From the NCBI GenBank assembly GCA_017857855.1, contig JAFMCI010000016.1, positions 1 to 38,442 on the forward strand: a stretch of DNA of 38,442 nt. The letters are read 5' to 3'. Shown piece after piece: positions 23,888 to 32,376 of this stretch (position 1 is the first letter of the stretch; each line of letters starts with the position of its first letter). The notes under the pieces are model-generated. The model had not been told where the DNA came from, searched no databases, and was given only the letters and a program-made list of their open reading frames with translations. The DNA comes from Bacteroidia bacterium (GTDB taxonomy: Bacteria > Bacteroidota > Bacteroidia > NS11-12g > UBA9320). Position numbers and translations under genes: made by a program.

Positions 23888-26067
23888 TACAGATCTCTCC
23901 CTCTACCGCTACGTTTTTTCACAAACTCATCAAACTTTCTTGCTTTCTCTTTTTTCACATCGTTTGTGTAGACTTCATTATTTATTTGTTCAAAAGTTCT
24001 TATTACAGGTTTCCCCTTATTATCAAAAACAGGGCCATACCTCCCAAGATCGTTCCTACCCATTAAGGTAAGTCCCTCGGCTTTACGGTTATAGACCCAA
24101 CGACCCTCTGTTTTTAAGGAATCGTTCATTTCTTCTTTAGTAGTAGAAATCCCGCTTGGTTTTTTCGGCAACCTAATGTCAAAATCCTTAGTGAAATCTG
24201 CACCCGATGTGTATGTATCTATAAAATTCTGAGTGTTAACAGTATTATGTTTTCTGCTTATAGGTATAGTGCCTCCCCTTGATTTAAGGGTAACGTACCT
24301 TTTCTCGAAACCTTTCCAGGCTTCTTTAATAGCTGTCTTGTGATCCATATTAGGGTTGGTCACAACTACTCTTTTGTACTCATTATAAACGGTATCGTAC
24401 ATAGCTTTAGTATGTTGAGCCCCAGCCCTAGTACCGCCATCTTGTACGGACATCGCTTCTAGGATAGGATGTCTCGAAAGATCAACTTTGATATCTCCCT
24501 CTTTTAAATTTGAGTCCAATCTTCTTAGATCGTAAGCTCCTTTAAGTTCAGTATCCATCAAGTTTTTCACAGCGTTTAATCTATCTTGCTTATCAGGTAA
24601 TTCGGAAACTACAGCGTATTCTTTTGGAATATCTAATTCGTCAAAGTGTTTGTGCCCGGCACCGTTTGTCATAGTGTCGAAATCAGCGATAAGAGCTTCA
24701 GCACTTTTATGATCACCATTAGTAATAAATGTTTTAAAAGATCCTTCAAAGTGGTTCTTTATAGGTGCTGACATGAACTCTCTTTGATTTACAGGAGTTC
24801 CCATCTGATCATATCTTGAGTTCATAGCGTTCATCATGTCATTGTAAGCTCTAGGGTTTTTTGTTGCCACCATCTCTCTAGCACTTAAAGCTACACCAGA
24901 ATCGTTTTTAGCTATGTAATTAGCAGGATCATCTTTCATGTCTTTCAACATAGTTTGTCTTTGAGACTCTATGATCTTACCGACCCTACCTTTACTGGCA
25001 GCTTGTTGAAGGGGGTCGCTGATACCAGAAGATATTTCTGAGGCAGAAACCTTCGAGTCAACCTTATGTACGTCGAAAGCATGTTCGCTTAATAAATTAG
25101 AAGCTGCTTCGTGCGCCTCGATATTAGCTATTAACTCCCGACCAGACTCACCCATCTTGGTGCCGATTTCATTTTTTAAATTGGTTAGTATTTGTTTATG
25201 TTCTGGGTTTTTAGGCTTTAAAGTACCCATACTCAGACCAGTAATCCCGTCAGAATATTTACCTTTTACTTCATTAATCCCTTCGGTTTCCTTATACTTA
25301 AGTTTACGTTCAAGGCTAGTTTTAGCTTTGGTAACTACTTTAGGATCCATTTGTCCATAGACTCTTCCCATAACAGGATCATCCATAGAATCTAGAACTT
25401 CCTTCATTTCAGCGGTATTTTCCCTATCAAGGACACCATTCAACATATCTTTAGGTAGTTCGTTTATCTGGTTACGTAGTACTGCTTTACCCCTAGCATC
25501 GAATAGGGAAGAACTTTCTACGGATACCGCTAGATTATTCATCTTATTCATTACTTCAATAGGATCTGCCGTTTGGTACGAGTCCTGAGAAGCTAACTTA
25601 AGTTGATTCTTGGTTTCAAAGGTAGCGTATTGTGATTTTTGGAAAGATTCTTTATTTTGAAATCTACTCTCCATCTTTGCCATTTTCTCATCAAATGCCA
25701 GGTTTATCGAGTCTCTAGCAGATTCAGGAGCCTTTTCTAAAATAGAATCCCTTCTCTGATTCAATCGTTCCATTCCATCTTCAGCGTACCCGTCGAAGTT
25801 TGGTTTGTTAGATCTGTATTCTTCTTCCATTTCTCTATCAAGATCATTGAAGTTTTTAGAGAGTTCAATATTGGATTTAGTATAAGCTACCTTATTGGAC
25901 TCAGCTATTTGCTTCCTCCTAAGATTCATTAAACCTTCACCCATTTGACCAGCTATTTGTGATACTTGTCTAAAACCAGCTCCTGCCTCTCCAGGTCTTT
26001 GAGTGGGAGATATGTTCGCTCTGGTAGATACTCTAGGAGCATCCGATAATGTAGGTATTCGTGCCAT
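23887..26067 (-). CDS. Internal virion protein, gp15-like
   Basis: The 726-residue protein is hydrophilic and mostly helical, beginning MARIPTLSDAPRVSTRANIS, with long charged stretches containing many Asn, Lys, Asp and Met (for example EVMNKMNNLA, RLNQRRDSILEKA). It occupies the gp15 position between a gp14-like protein and the next core protein, and its size matches gp15 of T7 (747 residues). There are no enzyme motifs or membrane segments. It probably forms part of the internal core and the ejected channel. Its start follows the gp14-like stop directly. Confidence 0.7.
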   Translation of the reverse strand: MARIPTLSDAPRVSTRANISPTQRPGEAGAGFRQVSQIAGQMGEGLMNLRRKQIAESNKVAYTKSNIELSKNFNDLDREMEEEYRSNKPNFDGYAEDGMERLNQRRDSILEKAPESARDSINLAFDEKMAKMESRFQNKESFQKSQYATFETKNQLKLASQDSYQTADPIEVMNKMNNLAVSVESSSLFDARGKAVLRNQINELPKDMLNGVLDRENTAEMKEVLDSMDDPVMGRVYGQMDPKVVTKAKTSLERKLKYKETEGINEVKGKYSDGITGLSMGTLKPKNPEHKQILTNLKNEIGTKMGESGRELIANIEAHEAASNLLSEHAFDVHKVDSKVSASEISSGISDPLQQAASKGRVGKIIESQRQTMLKDMKDDPANYIAKNDSGVALSAREMVATKNPRAYNDMMNAMNSRYDQMGTPVNQREFMSAPIKNHFEGSFKTFITNGDHKSAEALIADFDTMTNGAGHKHFDELDIPKEYAVVSELPDKQDRLNAVKNLMDTELKGAYDLRRLDSNLKEGDIKVDLSRHPILEAMSVQDGGTRAGAQHTKAMYDTVYNEYKRVVVTNPNMDHKTAIKEAWKGFEKRYVTLKSRGGTIPISRKHNTVNTQNFIDTYTSGADFTKDFDIRLPKKPSGISTTKEEMNDSLKTEGRWVYNRKAEGLTLMGRNDLGRYGPVFDNKGKPVIRTFEQINNEVYTNDVKKEKARKFDEFVKKRSGRGRDL

Positions 26068-26511
26068 CTATTTAGCTCCTGCGCTCATAAACCCGCCGGC
26101 CATGGAACTGAATGCGCTCATTTTTCCGGCCGTGTCTGCTGCTTTTGCTCTATCCCAATCGAGATCCGCTTCCAATAGGAGCATGTCTCTCTGGGCTTCG
26201 GCCTCCATTTCGTCAACCAGTATTTGTCTTTCTATTTTTTTACCAGTGTCTTCCAGTACTGCAAGGGCGAAACCGGATCCAACATCGATACCAGAATCAG
26301 CTAAGGCCCCTATCTGTTTACCCTTGAATGTTTCACCAGATAACCTAGTGAACTCAGAGTTCATATCTGATCTTTTAATTAAGTCTTTTGCTGCCCTACG
26401 TTTGGCTATTGCAGAACCCTTAAAAGCCCCTGCTTCAGCTTCACCCGCTTTGTATTTACCCCATGCGGATATAGTCGTTCCCGCCATTGCCGCTACTAAA
26501 GGAATTGCCAT
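26068..26511 (-). CDS. Internal virion protein, gp14-like
   Basis: The 147-residue protein begins with a hydrophobic helix (MAIPLVAAMAGTTISAWGKY), continues with an Ala/Lys/Glu-rich helical section and ends with a second mildly hydrophobic part (GKMSAFSSMAGGFMSAGAK). This plan and the size resemble gp14 of T7-like phages, which is ejected and inserted in the outer membrane to start the DNA channel. Its place between tail tubular protein B and a gp15-like protein is the same as in T7. The sequence EREFxRLSGE-like helix (EFTRLSGETFKGKQIG) is typical of the group. Confidence 0.75.
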   Translation of the reverse strand: MAIPLVAAMAGTTISAWGKYKAGEAEAGAFKGSAIAKRRAAKDLIKRSDMNSEFTRLSGETFKGKQIGALADSGIDVGSGFALAVLEDTGKKIERQILVDEMEAEAQRDMLLLEADLDWDRAKAADTAGKMSAFSSMAGGFMSAGAK

Positions 26512-26523
26512 TATATTCTCCCG

Positions 26524-28809
26524 TTAATCATAAGCTATCCCCTTACTCACTAACGCTAATATGTTAAGTGGTGTTGGGGTAGTACTTCTAATCACAATTT
26601 GCCCATCCGTATCCGGATTATCCATTAACTGAATCCTTTGGTCGGTCGTGGTTAGGTCATCATATTCTACATCTTCAAAAGAAAGGTCAGTTTGGCTTCG
26701 TTTATCAATAGACCCTATAGAGAAATTCTTAGTTCTATAAAGTTTTAAGTAGGATTCATGGATCTGCTTAATATCCCCCATAGATGAGCCGAATTGTCCC
26801 CCAGCTTCAGGAGGTAATGTCTTAATATTGGAGACATATTTGTAGCCAAATATAACGTATTCTGAGGCAGCAAAAGTGTAGTCTAATTTAGACCCACCAG
26901 CACCATCTGTAATGATATCGATATCATCAACGTACCCAAAGGTGGTGGTGCTGAAATAAGTGGCCGTAACTACCCTGCCAATGAAAGCCACATCTAAACC
27001 AGTGACAATACCGGAACCATCTGCTTGTTCATGCACAGCTAAGTCCAAAAACCTAGGCATGTTGTTCATACTGTTGTAATAACCAGTTGTTGATGAGTAT
27101 ACGTATGGGTCTATTTTCAAACTAGTTTCATAATAAGGGATCGTTAGTTTTTCAATAAAGTAGGAATCAGAAGAACCATCATTTCTTCTAACCAGTAGGA
27201 ATACTTCTTCAATATCTCCAATGGTGTTTTTAAGACTAGTGACCGATATTACGGAAGTAGTATGTCCCGTTTCTATACCTAGAGTGACAGTGGACCAGCC
27301 ATTTATGCCATATTCAGGATCATTACCTAGTACGTATAGAGTGTTGCTCATAGCAACGAATAGTAATTTATGTTCAGCGTTCCATGTAAAATCCAGCACG
27401 TTTTTAGAGTAAGGCGTACTTGTGAAGTTACCATCATTGAAATCATCTAGTTTTACGGATAAATCATCAGAAACCCACGATCCGTTTTCATCGGAATATC
27501 TATAAGTTCTAAAGTTTCTTCGTGTGGCCCCTGCGAATACGATATCTTTACCCATTCGAATAGCTTGGTATGATGAAGAGCCGTAGTTTGAGTTTGCTTC
27601 AATGGTAAGGGTATCCAACCCAATATTTTTTATTAGGTACTCTCCACCTGTAGTTCCGACTGTTAGAACTCTGCCGCCTGTCATCCATTGGATAGCATTT
27701 GACTCGGTAGAACCTACCGGAAGGGAGAAAGGATCCGTACCCACTTGGAGCTCGCCAAAGAAGTTAAGCCCTGATGAATCAGTGGAGGCATCCTGGGTAA
27801 GCCTAACTGAATTTAGGTGGAATAAATTTCCTGTTAAGGAAGCCCATACTGTATCGGGGAAGCTTAAGTTCCCTCCCCATAATAGTTTTTGATTTTGATA
27901 TGCTACTGATTTGGGCCAACCATGTCCAACAATAGAAAGGGTAGCATTAGTAGGATTTCTCCATAGTGATTCTCTCCAATCATCAGTGGCCGTGATATCT
28001 CCTGAACCAATAACATTGGAAACAGTAACTATTGTAGTGGAGGTTATCGCCGTTACTATTAATACTCTTGTCGACCCGGCAGATTCTACCGCAAAAAGTG
28101 TCTGGCTTGAGGACATTGAGGAATTAAAAAGAGCTGCACTGGCAGTAAGCGTAGACCCAACAAGGGTTAATGTAATAGCACTAAGATTTGGTTCACTCAT
28201 AGGAACCAGTAAAGTCTGACTCATACCCGCATTATTGGTAGTGTATTGATCAACATAATTTATATCGAAAGCATCTACCGCCGTTCTAGTAATTACTAAA
28301 GGACGTTGCTCCCCCGAAACGTGGGTAAGAAAAAGTAAATCCCCTACCTGGCAATAATTCCAAGCATGATTTCCGCCGAAAGTACTAAGGGTAGCTGTAT
28401 TTGGAGTCCATGTATCACCCCTATCTCTAGCGGTTATTTCTGTGGCACCGTAAATGTTGGCAGCTTTAGTACGATCATTATGGAAAATATGTAAGTAGGT
28501 GGCGAAATTTGCCATCGTTATAGTATGGGAGGTTAGATAAATTATGTAACTTTCACCGTCCCCGGCTTGAAAGGGTATCCCTCTATAGCTAGGACGATAC
28601 GCATTCCCTGACGTAGAAGCCAATGTAGAAGTAATGTCAGCGATCTGAATTGTACCAGTTCTTTTAAAGGCCCCACCTATCTTATCAGGGAGCATGTTGT
28701 CCATTTCTTCTAGGCCATTTTGGTAGGCAGGCAAGTCGAAACGACCCTTAAATTTCTCAGAAACCTTTCCGCCTGAAAAGTTATTGTAAACCGTGGTAAA
28801 TTTTGTCAT
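26524..28809 (-). CDS. Tail tubular protein B (gp12-like)
   Basis: The 761-residue protein opens with the signature of podovirus tail tubular protein B: YNNFSGGKVSEKFKGRFDLP, followed by YQNGLEEMDNMLPDKIGGAFKRTG, i.e. the known pattern of a Ser/Gly-Gly start, an Arg-Asp, then a Gly and Arg-rich loop. The rest is beta-rich, as expected for the nozzle of the tail. Length is close to T7 gp12 (794). It overlaps the tail tube A gene by one base (TAATG) and precedes the internal virion proteins, as in T7. Confidence 0.9.
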   Translation of the reverse strand: MTKFTTVYNNFSGGKVSEKFKGRFDLPAYQNGLEEMDNMLPDKIGGAFKRTGTIQIADITSTLASTSGNAYRPSYRGIPFQAGDGESYIIYLTSHTITMANFATYLHIFHNDRTKAANIYGATEITARDRGDTWTPNTATLSTFGGNHAWNYCQVGDLLFLTHVSGEQRPLVITRTAVDAFDINYVDQYTTNNAGMSQTLLVPMSEPNLSAITLTLVGSTLTASAALFNSSMSSSQTLFAVESAGSTRVLIVTAITSTTIVTVSNVIGSGDITATDDWRESLWRNPTNATLSIVGHGWPKSVAYQNQKLLWGGNLSFPDTVWASLTGNLFHLNSVRLTQDASTDSSGLNFFGELQVGTDPFSLPVGSTESNAIQWMTGGRVLTVGTTGGEYLIKNIGLDTLTIEANSNYGSSSYQAIRMGKDIVFAGATRRNFRTYRYSDENGSWVSDDLSVKLDDFNDGNFTSTPYSKNVLDFTWNAEHKLLFVAMSNTLYVLGNDPEYGINGWSTVTLGIETGHTTSVISVTSLKNTIGDIEEVFLLVRRNDGSSDSYFIEKLTIPYYETSLKIDPYVYSSTTGYYNSMNNMPRFLDLAVHEQADGSGIVTGLDVAFIGRVVTATYFSTTTFGYVDDIDIITDGAGGSKLDYTFAASEYVIFGYKYVSNIKTLPPEAGGQFGSSMGDIKQIHESYLKLYRTKNFSIGSIDKRSQTDLSFEDVEYDDLTTTDQRIQLMDNPDTDGQIVIRSTTPTPLNILALVSKGIAYD

Positions 28810-29393
28810 TAATCCGCATCCAATCCAGTTACTCTAGCATCAAGCCACACATCGGCTTGGAGCTTTCTAGTTTTACTTGTTCTTCCAATCTTAGCATCGT
28901 AGAATCTTCCGTTACGTAAAGCAAGGTCGGCTTTTACCGCCATAGATTCACTAAGCCCGGTGCTTTGTTTTAACGGGTAAGCAAGTTCAGCAGCCAGCAT
29001 GTAGGCAAGAACTTCCTCAAAAACAACGTCAAAAAGTGAAACATCGGTCACATCATATATGTATTTTAGTTGGCAAGTAGAACTATTTATCAGAATGGTT
29101 TGACCCTCTTCTTCCCAATCGTCGTCGATATCGACTTCAATAGGTAAAAGGTTATCTGCGGGCAATTGAAATGCAGCTCCATACCCAAATAAGGGAACGG
29201 CTACAAGTTTGGCCAATGAAGCTCTTTTTACAGCAAAATTCCATAAGTGTTCACGAAGAACTTTCCTACGTATTTTGTCATACTGGAGATTACAAAGGAC
29301 AGAGGCTTTAGATGTTTGGGCAAAAGACGCTATCTTCTCTACGCCTATTTTAGAGAGCGCAGAATTACAGATATCTATCTTAGATGTTGCCAT
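28809..29393 (-). CDS. Tail tubular protein A (gp11-like)
   Basis: The 194-residue protein matches tail tubular protein A, which forms the ring between portal and nozzle. Typical points are the start with a short helix (KIDICNSALSKIGVEKI), the segment LQYDKIRRKVLREHLWNFAV (helix containing the R-x-x-x-LR-x-H-x-W pattern seen in these proteins) and the C-terminal acidic end. Length equals T7 gp11 (196). It lies directly before gene B. A strong hairpin at 29410-29427 separates it from the 153-residue gene. Confidence 0.9.
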   Translation of the reverse strand: MATSKIDICNSALSKIGVEKIASFAQTSKASVLCNLQYDKIRRKVLREHLWNFAVKRASLAKLVAVPLFGYGAAFQLPADNLLPIEVDIDDDWEEEGQTILINSSTCQLKYIYDVTDVSLFDVVFEEVLAYMLAAELAYPLKQSTGLSESMAVKADLALRNGRFYDAKIGRTSKTRKLQADVWLDARVTGLDAD

Positions 29394-29409
29394 TAAAACC
29401 TTTTATATA

Positions 29410-29427
29410 GGGAGAGTTTCCTCTCCC
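29410..29427 (-). terminator. Strong hairpin with GAAA tetraloop after the capsid unit
   Basis: On the minus strand GGGAGAG, loop GAAA, and CTCTCCC form a perfect 7-bp stem capped by a stable GNRA loop. It lies 8 bases after the stop of the 153-residue gene and before tail tube A. A TATATAAAAGG tail follows, not a T run, so it may attenuate transcription or protect the abundant capsid message from 3' decay. Confidence 0.5.
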
Positions 29428-29434
29428 ATATTAA

Positions 29435-29896
29435 TTAATTAATTACGTAAGTAATCCAAAAACTGATTGTTACACCAGTTGTTGCTGTAGAGGCTTCAGT
29501 CATGATCGCTTCAGTTCTAACAGCCGCTAGAAACTTCTTATCAAGACCAGCACTTCCGATAGCAGCTTTCGCTAAAACAGCAGCACCACCACCATCAGCT
29601 TGAAGAACAAATGCGTTAGGATCAGCAACTTCAAGTCCATCAGCAGAAGCTTGGTATCCAAGATCTAGAATCCCGCCAGTACCTAAAGTAGCATCAATCT
29701 TAACAGCTGCATCAAGAACTCTTGCGCCTTTTGGTAGCATTGGACCAGTGATAGTATCGCCGATAGCAAGTACTGCACCAGCTAAAGCGTACTCTTCTCT
29801 AAGGTAATGAACAGATCCGAAAACCTCGCCATTCTCAATTTTTGCCTTTGGTGAGGCAGTTTCTTTTGTATAATTTACACCAGATAAAGATGCCAT
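29435..29896 (-). CDS. Virion protein downstream of capsid, possible decoration or head protein
   Basis: The 153-residue protein is rich in Ala, Gly, Thr and Val and reads as mostly beta (AGAVLAIGDTITGPMLPKGA, ATLGTGGILDLGYQASADG). There is no signal peptide or membrane segment. Position right after the major capsid gene and before the tail tube, together with a shared mRNA unit, suggests a head decoration protein or head-completion protein. The pattern of a glycine-rich jelly-roll-like protein of this size after the capsid is known in several podoviruses, but I cannot assign a family. Confidence 0.6.
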   Translation of the reverse strand: MASLSGVNYTKETASPKAKIENGEVFGSVHYLREEYALAGAVLAIGDTITGPMLPKGARVLDAAVKIDATLGTGGILDLGYQASADGLEVADPNAFVLQADGGGAAVLAKAAIGSAGLDKKFLAAVRTEAIMTEASTATTGVTISFWITYVIN

Positions 29897-29966
29897 AATA
29901 TTTCTCCAATTTAAAATTTAAGTTTACGGCAGCTCCTAGAAACCACCGTTACTAATTATTTGTTGA

Positions 29967-30956
29967 TTATGCTTCTAAACAAAGAATCTCAACAACTTTT
30001 TCTTCTTCCATACGTACAGCACCAACTTGGTGAGCAGCATATACTTGAGTTGAATATCTCTTAGTTGGAAGTTCATCAACTCTAACGATCATATCGATAC
30101 CAGTTGCAAAGATCATTCCATCTTCGGCCCAAGCAATACATCTTCTTGCTCCAGCGGCGATCGTATCAGACCCACCAGTGATTGCTCCTGTAGCAGCAAC
30201 AAATGATGTAATAGAAGCAGAGGTGACCGGAAGTCTTTCAGATCTAAGGAATTTAAATCCCATGAAAGTATCTACTTCACCATGAACTAAAGCTCTTACA
30301 GTATTGTAATCTGCAGAGGTAACTTCTGTTTCATTCAATAAGTTTTGCTTTTGTTTACCAGAGTAAGCAAGGTACTTAGGGATATCTTCATCAACATCGT
30401 TTGAATCAAATTTTTCAAGAGCGATAGTAAGAGTGAAAACGTTAAGCCCACTTGAAGCTGTACCGTTTGTAGCTCCGATTCTTTGGCCTGAAGAAAGTGC
30501 AACATTAACTGTTCCTTTCTTCCCGCTTCTTGCATTACCAAGAGCAGCCGCGATCCAAACATCATCTTTGTATCTATTGATACCCATAACAGCAGCTTTA
30601 ACATAAGCATCGTCTGGGTTGATAAGTAATTTAACTCTATCCATCTTATCGATAAGATCAGAGTAATCTGCTTCTTCAAGATCTACAGCTCTTCTTGTGT
30701 GAGGAGTGTTTGAGTGAACAGTATCACCGTGACGATCAGTAATCTTGTTAGCTTCCGCTAGACCTAATCTCTCGTAGTAATCTGTCTCTCCACCTTGTTG
30801 TTCTTGACGACAGCTTCTAGCTAGTCTGGCATCCATTTGCTGAGAAAGCATATAGATGTTTGATTTGTACGTTTCAACAAAAGCTTCATCAATTTCGAAA
30901 GATCCTCTTTGACCTAACATATTGAAGAAACTGATTAACATATTTAGTAATTTCAT
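29967..30956 (-). CDS. Major capsid protein
   Basis: The 329-residue protein shows the usual pattern of a HK97-fold podovirus capsid protein: an N-terminal arm (about 1-60), a central part beginning with RRAVDLEEADYSDLIDKMDR, the segment DDAYVKAAVMGINRYKDD (about 115-132), a capsid-like phrase FMGFKFLRSERLP (about 232-244), and the C-terminal AGARRCIAWAEDGMIFATGI followed by VDELPTKRYSTQVYAAHQVG, which is close to other phage capsid ends. It follows the scaffold gene, as in T7, and has its own promoter (31093-31122) after a terminator. AAGGAGA lies nine bases before the ATG. The first 17 residues (MKLLNMLISFFNMLGQR) are unusually hydrophobic. Confidence 0.9.
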   Translation of the reverse strand: MKLLNMLISFFNMLGQRGSFEIDEAFVETYKSNIYMLSQQMDARLARSCRQEQQGGETDYYERLGLAEANKITDRHGDTVHSNTPHTRRAVDLEEADYSDLIDKMDRVKLLINPDDAYVKAAVMGINRYKDDVWIAAALGNARSGKKGTVNVALSSGQRIGATNGTASSGLNVFTLTIALEKFDSNDVDEDIPKYLAYSGKQKQNLLNETEVTSADYNTVRALVHGEVDTFMGFKFLRSERLPVTSASITSFVAATGAITGGSDTIAAGARRCIAWAEDGMIFATGIDMIVRVDELPTKRYSTQVYAAHQVGAVRMEEEKVVEILCLEA

Positions 30957-31092
30957 GGGGTAGTTCTCCTTGCCCTGGTTAATAATAAAAAATTAAATAA
31001 AACATTTATCTCGGAGAAGTGTCCAAAAGGGTTCTACCTAATCTCTACCATTATTGGGTCCGTAAGGAGTTTCCTGTAGAGGATGTAATTTC

Positions 31093-31122
31093 AGTTTAAA
31101 GGGACATGCCCATCAGTGTCAA
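31093..31122 (-). promoter_or_regulatory. Sigma-70-type promoter for the capsid gene
   Basis: On the minus strand, perfect -35 TTGACA (31117-31122), an 18-base spacer, and -10 TAAACT (31093-31098, 4 of 6). It stands immediately after the terminator of the upstream unit and gives a leader of about 130 bases before the capsid ATG at 30956. Confidence 0.55.
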
Positions 31123-31123
31123 G

Positions 31124-31152
31124 AAAAAAAGTAGACGTGGGAGCGCCTACTT
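31124..31152 (-). terminator. Intrinsic terminator between scaffold and capsid genes
   Basis: On the minus strand, AAGTAGGCG, loop CTCCCA, and CGTCTACTT form a 9-bp stem with one G-U pair. The stem end and the following bases give seven T in a row (31124-31130). It lies eight bases after the scaffold stop. This is the best terminator in the window. Confidence 0.8.
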
Positions 31153-31159
31153 GTACGTA

Positions 31160-32092
31160 CTATCTTCTACCAGCTAATTTGATTCTTTGTAGTTTCATCA
31201 TCTTTTCTTGGTAAAATTTTCTTTCTGGGTGTCCTTGAGTCATGAAAGGGTGTCCTTTCACGTAGTATTTTTCTATTTCTGAAGCAGCTTCGGTTGAAGT
31301 AAGTCCAAAAGTATTCCCGCCTTTTACTTGAAGAGAATCCTCGGACATTCCTTCGGCCACTTTATCGAACAGCTTAGTTACTAAAGAGCTGTCCAAAAGT
31401 CCTTTTGACTTCATTCCTGCGATTTCTTCTTTAGATGCAAATTGCTCTAAAGCTGAAAAAGCCCGCTGAGTCTTTCTTTCGTAGGCATCGCCCCACTCGT
31501 TCTTAAGAGAAGTTAAGTCTGCATTATATGCGATTTGAGACATTTCATTATTTTTTGCCACGGATTGTCCAAGAAAATCATTCATGAAGTTGGACATTGC
31601 CTGCGCCTGTTTTGGTGCTAGACCAGCAGTATAAGCAGCATCTTTAAAACTATCAAAAAACTCTTTATTAGCCTCAATGTTATCGGGCACATTGTTTTCA
31701 ACGCCATATTCTTTTATATCTGCCGGACGACCTAACTTATTGTAAAGATCGCTGTACTGGTCTTCTGTCCAAGTTTCGTCTGGAAGTGTTACCTTATCTT
31801 TACCAATCATACCAGTAGCATGAACCAAAGATTTCATTATTTTAGGTACGTTAAATTGGCCTTTATCGTCTGCAAACTTTAAAAGGGTAGCATTTCCTTT
31901 AAGTGTTTCATCAAATCCTTCAGGGTATGAATATTCGATCCCGCCTGGTTCACCGCCACCAGTACCAAGATCTCCACCTGAATCACCGCCGCCATCACCA
32001 GAATCACCGCCACCTTCGCTGCCGCTGCCCATGAAGCTTCCTCTTTCATTCTTAATCATCGAAATAATTGAAAAGTTTTTCATTTTCCTCAC
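31160..32092 (-). CDS. Scaffold/capsid assembly protein
   Basis: The 310-residue protein lies directly before the capsid gene, as T7 gp9 (307). It starts at GTG 32092, preceded by a perfect AGGAGG. A second start, ATG 32032, has its own AGAGGA and would give a shorter form beginning MGSGSEGGGDSG. A Gly/Ser/Asp-rich stretch (about 21-50) is followed by a helical part with the phrases LGRPADIKEYGVENNV and AAYTAGLAPKQAQAMSNFM, which are well known in phage scaffold proteins of this type. It should guide capsid shell assembly and leave before packaging. Confidence 0.85.
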   Translation of the reverse strand: MRKMKNFSIISMIKNERGSFMGSGSEGGGDSGDGGGDSGGDLGTGGGEPGGIEYSYPEGFDETLKGNATLLKFADDKGQFNVPKIMKSLVHATGMIGKDKVTLPDETWTEDQYSDLYNKLGRPADIKEYGVENNVPDNIEANKEFFDSFKDAAYTAGLAPKQAQAMSNFMNDFLGQSVAKNNEMSQIAYNADLTSLKNEWGDAYERKTQRAFSALEQFASKEEIAGMKSKGLLDSSLVTKLFDKVAEGMSEDSLQVKGGNTFGLTSTEAASEIEKYYVKGHPFMTQGHPERKFYQEKMMKLQRIKLAGRR

Positions 32093-32375
32093 TACTTCCT
32101 CCTTTTTTTGTTTTTTGTGTCTGTGTTCCTATTAAATCCATAATGTCTTCCACATTATAAGTGACCATATCCATTATATAGAGGACAAGTTCCCGCTTGC
32201 CTTCATTTAGTATTGAGTGCCTATCACCGTTTACTGAGGAAGTTGGTTTTAAAATGTGGCCCTTTTCCATAAGATCGAGGAGAACTCTCTTCCCCTCATC
32301 ACTATCGAATAGGTGTAAATAATCTTGCACCAGGCTTACTTTTGCCTGGGCCATTTCCTTTTGCTGTTCGTCCAT
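32052..32375 (-). CDS. Bbp19-like small virion/assembly protein
   Basis: The 107-residue protein has the plan of the Bbp19-type phage domain: LFDSDEGKRVLLDLMEKGHI, then a polar loop ending at NEGKRELVLYIMDMV. This pattern, in which a short helix with EGKRxL is followed by a second GKRELV segment, is found in small genes next to podovirus portal genes. Role unknown; a portal or scaffold partner is likely. Its last 41 bases overlap the scaffold start in another frame, and its start directly follows the portal stop. Confidence 0.65.
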   Translation of the reverse strand: MDEQQKEMAQAKVSLVQDYLHLFDSDEGKRVLLDLMEKGHILKPTSSVNGDRHSILNEGKRELVLYIMDMVTYNVEDIMDLIGTQTQKTKKGGSSEENEKLFNYFDD

Positions 32376-32376
32376 C

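Noticed and set aside
26003-26527. 174-residue plus-strand frame opposite the gp14-like gene
   Set aside because: Lies opposite a tightly packed gene in the virion operon; no start signal.
30335-30679. 114-residue minus-strand frame within the capsid gene
   Set aside because: Shifted frame of the capsid gene, with a low-complexity Leu/Lys composition.
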